Origin: Micromonosporaceae bacterium
Lineage (GTDB): Bacteria; Actinomycetota; Actinomycetes; Mycobacteriales; Micromonosporaceae
Direction of reading: 5' to 3'
Assembly: GCA_019690055.1 (NCBI GenBank)
Contig: JADGGF010000029.1
Coordinates: 1-18,180 of the forward strand
Length of the DNA: 18,180 bases
The notes under the pieces were generated by a model that did no database searches, was not told the DNA's origin, and saw only the letters and a program-made list of their open reading frames with translations. Positions 12,785 to 18,180 of the stretch are shown here, piece by piece (the first letter of the stretch is position 1; every line of letters begins with the position of its first letter). Both the position numbers and the translations under genes were made by a program.

Positions 12785-13972
12785 TTACTGGACCAGTTTG
12801 AGCGTCGGGCGGGACTCGTGCATTCCCAGCAGTTCCCGCAGCCGGGCCAGGGGCCAGGCGAGTTCGTCGGCCAACGCTGCCAGGGATAGCCCATGCTTAT
12901 TGGCAAGATCGAATGCGTTGCGCAAGAGAACCGGCTGTTCGCCAGCGAAGCCTTGGATGGGTTGGGCTGGGAACGCTCCCTGCTTGCGCAGTTCGTTGAG
13001 GCGCTGCCAGCCACGGGCTGCGGTGGAGTCGGAGAATAGCCCGACCTCACGGCACCGGTAGAGCAGGCTGTCCACAGAGACGCCCCACACATGCTGAAGG
13101 TTGGCCAGCACGGTGAAGTTCAGCCTTCGTGGAAGGTCGGGCAGAAGACTGTCGCGGGGGGTGAGGAACTCGGCGGCGAAGGCGTCGGCCTCGCGTTCTT
13201 GCACCGAGTCACCCGGCAACGTGTCGCCGTGCAGGACAAGATGACCGAGTTCGTGAGCAGCCGTGAATCGGTGCCGGTAGACGTCGTCGGTGCGATCACG
13301 GGTGATGACGACAATCGGACGGGGAAGCCGTGAGGTCGAGAACGCGTCAACCGTCGCGACGTCATTGTCGGCCAGCGGAGCCAAGGCGACCACGATTCCG
13401 TGTGTCTCCATGAGGCGCACCAGATGCGGCACCGGACCGGTGCCGAGGCCCCATACCACTCTTAGTGCCCGTGCCGCGTCGAGCGGGTCACGAGGCAGGT
13501 CGACTCCCGGGTGGAGCTCTCCGCCTGAGAAGCCGGGCAGGTCGACGGCCGGAAGCTGCACGCGCTTTTCCAAGGCCTGGGTGAGCTCCCACACCTGCTC
13601 CACGAACGCGATCGCCTTGGCACGCTGGTAGGCGCGGGTCGACCGCAGGTGACGGAAATGGGCGGCCGACGTGTCCAGGCGAGCATGTGGGCGGCCGGCG
13701 ACGAAGAAGTGAAGCGGTACTCCCAGGAAGTCGGCCAGCGCCGGGATGAGCTCAGGACGGGGGCGCGTGCCCGCCTCGTACTGGCCCACCGCGGCTGGCG
13801 TCACCCCGATAGCCTCAGCGACTTCCTTCTTCGTCTTCCCGGCAAGGTGACGGGCCTGCGTCAGCCGTGCCGGGTCGAAGGCTTGGGCGACCATCCGGGG
13901 CGACCAGGCCGATCGCCTGGAGCCCTGCGCTTCGACGGAAGAGAAGAGGTGCAGCTGCTCGTCCCGGTTCAT
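12785..13972 (-). CDS. XRE-HTH / ImmA-IrrE metallopeptidase fusion
   Basis: A 395-aa protein. An N-terminal Cro/XRE helix-turn-helix lies at about residues 35-90 (LTQARHLAGKTKKEVAEAIG, TPAAVGQYEAGTRP). An ImmA/IrrE peptidase domain has the zinc motif HELGH (His240, Glu241, His244) and the downstream EREADAFAAEFLTP that supplies the third ligand. A C-terminal part of about 100 residues, with GWQRLNELRKQGAF and an HTH-like LSLAALADELAWPLARLREL end, follows. In characterised members the peptidase cleaves a repressor to release stress, transfer or toxin genes; here the DNA-binding part is on the same chain. ATG 13972 overlaps the stop of the 260-aa partner gene by 4 bp (13969-13972), so both are made together. 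Confidence 0.9.
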   Translation of the reverse strand: MNRDEQLHLFSSVEAQGSRRSAWSPRMVAQAFDPARLTQARHLAGKTKKEVAEAIGVTPAAVGQYEAGTRPRPELIPALADFLGVPLHFFVAGRPHARLDTSAAHFRHLRSTRAYQRAKAIAFVEQVWELTQALEKRVQLPAVDLPGFSGGELHPGVDLPRDPLDAARALRVVWGLGTGPVPHLVRLMETHGIVVALAPLADNDVATVDAFSTSRLPRPIVVITRDRTDDVYRHRFTAAHELGHLVLHGDTLPGDSVQEREADAFAAEFLTPRDSLLPDLPRRLNFTVLANLQHVWGVSVDSLLYRCREVGLFSDSTAARGWQRLNELRKQGAFPAQPIQGFAGEQPVLLRNAFDLANKHGLSLAALADELAWPLARLRELLGMHESRPTLKLVQ

Positions 13973-14751
13973 CCCTGTGCGGCCATCTCGGCGGGCGACT
14001 CCCCAGAGCCCATCTCGATCGGGGTGGTGCGCACAGCGAGTTCCGGCGCGGGCAACGGGGCCTCGTCGAACCGTGGCAGCGGCGCACGGCCACCCTCGGC
14101 GATGCGGGGGCCATCGACCGGTATCGGACGACTGGCTAGAGGCACCGGAGGCTTCGGGAGCGGGAGCATCTCGGTATAACCCCAGGCCACGTCACCGCCA
14201 GCGGCCACGGTCGCCTCACCCCAGCCCAGGCAGAGCAGCCCGGCCTTCGCGTTGGCCGCGAAGAACACCAGGACCATGCCATCCGGTCGCAGGTCGCCGA
14301 GCAGCTTCGCACCGGGCCCGTCAGCCTTGGAGATCGGGAACAGTTCGTCGGTCACCCAATTGGGCGGCGCCCCATACTGGGCAAGCAACTCGCGGACGCT
14401 CTTGTTCAGCCGCCTGGTCGCGCGGCGATCCTTGTGTGAGGTGCCGAGATCAGCAGCGTAGCGGAAGGGCAGGAGCACGTGGCCGTTGACCACGACCAAT
14501 TCGAACGGTGCCCCGGCCGGCCGGACCACCTCGACGCCGTCCAGACCCTGGAGGCGATCCACCAGTTCCTCGAACCGAGCCGGCCACGCCCCACCGAACG
14601 CCTGCAACGTGCGCAACCGCGAGGCCGCGTGAGTATCCATCTGCCGCTCCACGGCAGCCCCGATAGCGGCCGGTACGACCCGCCACAGTGTCTCGGCGTG
14701 CTTGCCGAATTTCGTGATCGCCCACCGAGACGGTCCTGCCTGCGGTGCCAC
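13969..14751 (-). CDS. Hypothetical 260-aa partner of the XRE-ImmA protein
   Basis: The 260-aa product is not recognised. Residues about 1-75 are helical (WAITKFGKHAETLWRVVPAA). Residues about 75-180 look alpha/beta, with FELVVVNGHVLLPFRYAAD, a basic stretch KDRRATRRLNKSVRELL, the phrase APPNWVTDELFP and MVLVFFAANAKAGLLCLGWGEA. The last 60 residues are Pro-rich and probably disordered. The central part suggests a nuclease-like or ligand-binding domain, but no catalytic motif can be assigned. GTG 14749-14751 is preceded by a GGGGG-rich ribosome-binding site. It is first in a two-gene operon with the peptidase, which may regulate or cleave it. Confidence 0.75.
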   Translation of the reverse strand: MAPQAGPSRWAITKFGKHAETLWRVVPAAIGAAVERQMDTHAASRLRTLQAFGGAWPARFEELVDRLQGLDGVEVVRPAGAPFELVVVNGHVLLPFRYAADLGTSHKDRRATRRLNKSVRELLAQYGAPPNWVTDELFPISKADGPGAKLLGDLRPDGMVLVFFAANAKAGLLCLGWGEATVAAGGDVAWGYTEMLPLPKPPVPLASRPIPVDGPRIAEGGRAPLPRFDEAPLPAPELAVRTTPIEMGSGESPAEMAAQG

Positions 14752-14769
14752 GTCTCGCCACCCCCTTCA

Positions 14770-14787
14770 GTCGCTGGCGACAGACTA
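14770..14787 (-). promoter_or_regulatory. Possible promoter and operator of the XRE-ImmA operon
   Basis: On the minus strand TAGTCT (14787-14782) resembles a -10 element. Just downstream, the perfect dyad gtcgc-tg-gcgac (14770-14781) would overlap the transcription start, about 19 nt before the GTG. This is where an XRE protein often binds to repress its own operon. No convincing -35 element was found. Confidence 0.35.
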
Positions 14788-14910
14788 GCACGGCTGCTTT
14801 AGTTTCGCGCACAGATTCGTCATATCGGTGTGTCGGGCACAGGGCCGCCTAGGAGCGGGGCGAAGAAGCCAGGGTCGCGCGCTCGGCCCACACGGAGGCA
14901 CCGGAACGGC

Positions 14911-14924
14911 CCGACCTACGTCGG
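14911..14924. promoter_or_regulatory. Dyad ccgac-N4-gtcgg upstream of the Uma2 gene
   Basis: A perfect five-base dyad lies about 90 bp before the Uma2 start in the 262-bp divergent gap. It may be an operator or a leader hairpin. No other feature was seen in this gap apart from the XRE operon promoter. Confidence 0.25.
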
Positions 14925-15013
14925 CCGCGGTTGTGGCTACCCTCGGCAGCGGCCCGCCAATGTACGCTCGCAGCAGCAAGCCGTTCTACCGATGCGGGGA
15001 GGTGGGGTCGTCC

Positions 15014-15565
15014 ATGAGCGTGGCGGTTCTGGAACACGCCGGTCCCTGGACCGAGGAGGACTACTTCGCTCTCGGCGAGACCGCCAACCGCATCGAGCTA
15101 CTCGACGGGAGTCTCTTGGTGAGCCCCGCACCGAGCACCCGCCACCAGCACCTCTCGCGGCGCTTGGCCAACGCTCTCGATGCAGCCGCCGAACCAGCCG
15201 GGCTGTGGGTTTACGAGGCCGTCAATGTACGTCTGCAGGTGGGCCGGATCGTCATCCCCGACCTCGTGGTTACCACGGTCGAGGATGAGACGATTATCGA
15301 TGCTAGCGACGTGACCTTGGTCGGTGAGGTTGTCTCACCGGGCAGTGCCTCGGCGGATCGGCTGGTCAAAGTGCAGTTCTATGCCACCGCCGGCATCCCG
15401 TGGTACCTGATCGTCGAGCAGGACTCCACCAATGTCACCCTGCGTCTGCTGCGCTTGGATGACACGCATTACGTGGAGCACGCCGTCGCCACGACCGGCG
15501 ACGTCCTGCCACTACCACACCCGTTCAGCGGTCAGATCGATACCGGCACACTTCACCGACGCTGA
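15014..15565 (+). CDS. Uma2-family (DUF820) putative endonuclease
   Basis: The 183-aa product has the Uma2 layout: WTEEDYFAL, the acidic strand NRIELLDGSLLVSPAPS with HQHLSRRLANAL, then VNVRLQVGRIVIPDLVV carrying the conserved Asp, VGEVVSPGSASADRLVKVQFYATAGIPWYLIVE with the E-x-S and Lys parts of a PD-(D/E)XK-like site, and a C-terminal beta tail. The family is abundant in cyanobacteria and actinomycetes and is thought to be nuclease-like; biological roles are mostly unknown. ATG 15014 is preceded by GGGGAGGTGG. It is divergent from the XRE-ImmA operon and followed by a strong hairpin, so it is probably a single-gene transcript. Confidence 0.88.
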   Translation: MSVAVLEHAGPWTEEDYFALGETANRIELLDGSLLVSPAPSTRHQHLSRRLANALDAAAEPAGLWVYEAVNVRLQVGRIVIPDLVVTTVEDETIIDASDVTLVGEVVSPGSASADRLVKVQFYATAGIPWYLIVEQDSTNVTLRLLRLDDTHYVEHAVATTGDVLPLPHPFSGQIDTGTLHRR

Positions 15566-15582
15566 GATCGTCACGCTGGCTC

Positions 15583-15606
15583 GTGCTGCCGCCACGGTGG
15601 TAGCAC
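15583..15606 (+). terminator. Terminator hairpin after the Uma2 gene
   Basis: gtgctgccgc pairs with gtggtagcac through ten base pairs including two G-T wobbles, with a 4-nt loop, 17 nt after the Uma2 stop. No T-tract follows. Confidence 0.55.
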
Positions 15607-16037
15607 CTCGACGTTGTTGATTACGTCGATCGCGGCGGCCACTGGCAGTTTGAGAAGTTCGACCGGTCCTCAGCCTCCCTGTGGCGGAGTGGGCGTGAGA
15701 GAGTGATCTTGAACTGCCTGGAGCCGGATGCGCGGATGGTTCATGCGGGAACCGCGGGGCCCGTACCTCGGCTACGGCTTGTCCTATGTGGCCGCACCGA
15801 CGGCTCGCCGATGTCGATATCATGGTCGTCGTCGCGAGCATTGACCCATCTGTCGTCGCGGCACCGCCGGCAATCTGGGGGGTCAACTGGCTCGACCGAC
15901 TGCCCGACCTGGCGCACCGGCTCGGCTTCGGGCTCACGCCTGGCCAGCGGGTCATCGCTGTGGACGAAGCGTCCGATGCTCGCCGCATCCTCGCCACCTG
16001 ATCGGCCGGGCCGCCGTCAACCGTGGCGGGGTGCCGG
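15607..16037. other. Gene-poor region between Uma2 and the minus-strand dehydrogenase pair
   Basis: No confident gene fills this stretch. One frame is open from 15604 and reads VDYVDRGGHWQFEKFDRSSA followed by more aromatic and charged residues, without a usable start. Another frame carries the small ORF at 15822-16001. Both could be parts of a decayed, frameshifted gene. No RNA gene or mobile element end was seen. Confidence 0.35.
15822..16001 (+). CDS. Possible small hypothetical protein or gene fragment
   Basis: Starting at ATG 15822 the frame gives 59 residues ending in RLPDLAHRLGFGLTPGQRVI and DEASDARRILAT, with high-GC third positions and a folded-protein-like composition. ATG 15786 in the same frame would add 12 residues. 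Neither start has a good ribosome-binding site, and no family is recognised. It is convergent with the dehydrogenase gene. A fragment of a decayed gene is as likely as a working small protein. Confidence 0.3.
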   Translation: MVVVASIDPSVVAAPPAIWGVNWLDRLPDLAHRLGFGLTPGQRVIAVDEASDARRILAT

Positions 16038-17033
16038 TCAGGACATGTACGCGGTCTGGGGCGCGGAGTTGGGCGATCGGCGGGGCGGCACGGGATAGAT
16101 GCTGTCGAAACCGAGCCGGGCGACCGCGTCGGCGAACAGATCGGTTGAGGCGACCCGCCCGGCCGGCCGGTGGAGCACCGGCTGCAGGTGCCGGTCGATC
16201 ACGGCGATGTCGTGCTCCTCGCACAGGCCCATGGCACCGAGCACCTGGTGTCCGTTGGCGAGCACCACGTCGGCCGCCTCAATCATCTGCACCCGGAGCG
16301 CGAACACATCGGCGTCGGTGGCGTCGCCCTGACGGACGAGCCACCACGTGTAGCGGGCCAGCTCATCGAGCCCGTCGCGGGCGACCGCGAGATCGGCGAT
16401 CCGCCACCGGATCTCGCCGAAGCTTCCAATCGGCCGGCCGAACTGCTCGCGCTCCCGCGCGTGGCTGGCCGCGAGGTCGACGACCGTGGTGAGCGCTCCG
16501 GCCACCCAGAACGCGTCGAGCAGGACGCGCATCGCGATGATGCGGTCAACGTCGATGTCCGGGCCGAGCGCCGCGGGCCGGGCGACCGCCTCGCAGGCGA
16601 ATGGGTCCAGCGGAGCGCGCTGGGCCGGCCCGGCGGCGACCGGGGTGGCGGACCGTTTCCCGACATCGATGGCGATCGCGTTCTGGAACAGGTCGAGGTG
16701 GTCCAGCCGCCGCGGCTGTCCCGTGGTCAGGTAGACGCCGTCGATGCGCGGACGTAGGTGGGCGGGCACGGCGAGGGCGTGAGCCAGCGGCCAGGGCAGG
16801 ACCGCCACGCCCGCGGCCCGTACGCCGAGCATGGCCGCGGCCGACTCGTCCTCGTCGGCCCACGGATCCAGCTCCGCCAGGCCGAGCTGGTCCAGCAGCG
16901 GGGGTACCACGAGGCGCCGCCGAGCGGGCTCGGCCTCGGCGGCGCGGGTAACGTCCACGCCGCCCAGAGCGCGGATCGCCGCGGTCACGCTCTCCTCATA
17001 GGCCACCGCGGCGGCTGGCCAGTCACGCCGCAT
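16038..17033 (-). CDS. Acyl-CoA dehydrogenase-like subunit (heteromeric FadE, pair 2)
   Basis: The 331-aa product is a short acyl-CoA dehydrogenase relative. It has a degenerate N-terminal half without the SEPGAGSD signature and a C-terminal half with REREQFGRPIGSFGEIRWRI (Phe near residue 198) and HQVLGAMGLCEEHDIAVIDR. This is the non-catalytic type of subunit, like the first gene of pair 1, though the sequences are clearly different. ATG 17031-17033 lies inside the end of the upstream gene (11-bp overlap), so translation is coupled. The product would pair with that gene's protein and complete its FAD site. It is the last gene of the operon visible here. Confidence 0.83.
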   Translation of the reverse strand: MRRDWPAAAVAYEESVTAAIRALGGVDVTRAAEAEPARRRLVVPPLLDQLGLAELDPWADEDESAAAMLGVRAAGVAVLPWPLAHALAVPAHLRPRIDGVYLTTGQPRRLDHLDLFQNAIAIDVGKRSATPVAAGPAQRAPLDPFACEAVARPAALGPDIDVDRIIAMRVLLDAFWVAGALTTVVDLAASHAREREQFGRPIGSFGEIRWRIADLAVARDGLDELARYTWWLVRQGDATDADVFALRVQMIEAADVVLANGHQVLGAMGLCEEHDIAVIDRHLQPVLHRPAGRVASTDLFADAVARLGFDSIYPVPPRRSPNSAPQTAYMS

Positions 17034-18180
17034 GACGGGCTCCTTCCAGCATCGACCGGGCGACGATCATTCTCTGTATTTCGATGGTTCCGGAGGCGAT
17101 CGTCGAGGCCCGCGCGTACCGGAACACGTCCTCGACGTGGCCGAGCAGGCCGACGGGTGGATCGGGCACGAGCGCGTCGGACCCGCAGAGGTCCAGCGCC
17201 AGGTGCGCCACCTCCTGGTCGAGCTGAATCGAGGCGAGTCTGGCGATCGAGGCTTCCCGGTCCGTGAGCCGACCGGCCTCCTGCAGCGCGACAGCCCGGT
17301 AGTTCAGCAGGCGGGCGACGCGGGCGTGGACCAGCGTGCGGGCGTACTCCGCCCGGGCACTCGGCCGGTCCAGCGACGGGTGCCCGGCGAGCTCAGCCAG
17401 CACCCGCTCGTCCCGCGCGTACCGAGGAATGCCGATGCGTTCGTGCTTGAGCACCAGCCGGATGACGTCCCAGCCGCGCCCGACGCCCCCCAGCACGGCG
17501 TCGGGGCTGACCCGGACGTTGTCGAAGAAGACCTCGTTGAGGTGTTGCTCGCCGAGCATCGAGTCGATCGGACGGACCGTGATGCCCGGGGTGTCCATCG
17601 GTATCAGGAAGATCGTAATGCCATCGTGCTTGCGCGACGTCCGGTCGGTGCGGGCGGCCAGGAAACACCAGTGGGCCAGCCCGGCGTACGAGGTCCAGAT
17701 CTTCTGGCCGTTGAGGACCCACTGGCCGTTGTCGAACTCGGCCCGCAACTGCAGCGAGCCCAGGTCGGAGCCCGCTCCCGGCTCGCTGAACCCCTGGCAC
17801 CACACGACCCGCCCGGCCGAGATGGCCGGTAGGTGGCGGGCCTTCTGCTCCTCGGTGCCGACCTCCATAATCACGGGCCCGACCCAGTTGAGCCCCATGT
17901 ACTGCGGACCGCGCGGCTCGAAGTGGGCCCACATCTCCTCACGAAGCACCGTCTGCTGCCAGAGGTCGGCCTCCGCCCCGCCGTACTCGCGCGGCCAGCT
18001 GAGCGTGAGCAGACCCTCGCTCGCCAGGCGCTCGACCACGGTCCGGACGACCGACTGCACCGCGGGATCAAGCGAGAAGGACGTCGACCAGTCGGCGGGC
18101 AGCAGCTCGGCGAGGATGGCCCGCAGGCGGACCCGAAGCTGGTCCGCCGGCGGGCCCAGGCGGGAATCGCCCGCGGGCGC
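17023..18180 (-). CDS. Acyl-CoA dehydrogenase, catalytic-type partner (pair 2), 5' end beyond window
   Basis: The frame stays open to the right edge, giving at least 385 residues, and ends at 17023. Visible features are REYGGAEAD, WCQGFSEPGAGSDLGSLQL, NGQKIWTSYAGLAHWC, the helix VLKHERIGIPRY whose Glu (17440-17442) is the likely catalytic base, and a C-terminal ASGTIEIQRMIVARSML in which the YEGTS-type Glu is absent. This is the ChsE-like pattern also seen in pair 1. GTG 18058-18060 is not the true start, because upstream codons continue in protein-like sequence (PPADQLRVRLRAILAELLPA). Only a few N-terminal residues are likely missing. It precedes and overlaps the second subunit's gene on the minus strand. 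Confidence 0.88.
   Translation of the reverse strand, partial: APAGDSRLGPPADQLRVRLRAILAELLPADWSTSFSLDPAVQSVVRTVVERLASEGLLTLSWPREYGGAEADLWQQTVLREEMWAHFEPRGPQYMGLNWVGPVIMEVGTEEQKARHLPAISAGRVVWCQGFSEPGAGSDLGSLQLRAEFDNGQWVLNGQKIWTSYAGLAHWCFLAARTDRTSRKHDGITIFLIPMDTPGITVRPIDSMLGEQHLNEVFFDNVRVSPDAVLGGVGRGWDVIRLVLKHERIGIPRYARDERVLAELAGHPSLDRPSARAEYARTLVHARVARLLNYRAVALQEAGRLTDREASIARLASIQLDQEVAHLALDLCGSDALVPDPPVGLLGHVEDVFRYARASTIASGTIEIQRMIVARSMLEGARHAA

Noticed and set aside
1..18180. CRISPR arrays, insertion sequences, integrases, tRNA genes with att sites
   Set aside because: None was found on reading either strand; the accessory-looking 12-16 kb segment has no visible mobility gene or flanking direct repeat.

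Overview
The window comes from a high-GC actinomycete. Coding regions are strongly G/C at third codon positions, GTG and TTG starts occur, genes are linked by ATGA overlaps, and the families present are typical of filamentous or mycobacteria-like soil Actinobacteria. No rRNA, tRNA, insertion sequence, CRISPR array or phage structural gene was seen. The species cannot be named from the sequence alone.

Left part (1-4.7 kb). The 3' end of an unidentified gene and a GNAT acetyltransferase converge on a long hairpin. Next come two genes matching in order, length and domain type the Mycobacterium tuberculosis dormancy pair Rv0079-Rv0080: a long hibernation-factor-like protein and a PNPOx-like flavin-fold protein. 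They are preceded by two DosR/DevR-like palindromes. A B12-binding-domain radical SAM protein follows on the same strand. A hypothetical protein made of two similar halves is convergent with it.

Centre (4.8-12.1 kb). A tightly coupled operon encodes two complementary acyl-CoA dehydrogenase-like subunits, a short-chain dehydrogenase and a GntR/FCD regulator. It looks like a beta-oxidation-type module for an unusual CoA thioester with its own regulator. Convergent with it is a three-gene operon of a six-helix membrane protein, a histidine kinase with an apparent second, degenerate phosphotransfer helix domain, and a NarL-type response regulator. All three genes overlap by 4 bp, and two nearly identical dyads lie in front of the first.

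Right part (12-16 kb). This is an accessory-looking stretch: a gene-poor segment with a possible gene remnant, a small gene with visibly lower GC, an XRE-HTH/ImmA-IrrE metalloprotease gene coupled to an unrecognised 260-aa protein gene, a divergent Uma2-family nuclease-fold gene with a strong hairpin behind it, and more gene-poor DNA.

Right edge (16-18.2 kb). A second pair of acyl-CoA dehydrogenase-like subunits lies on the minus strand and runs off the window. The strongest candidates for something undescribed are the XRE-ImmA plus 260-aa pair, the double-DHp sensor kinase with its twin operator, and the DosR-boxed hibernation operon next to a radical SAM enzyme.
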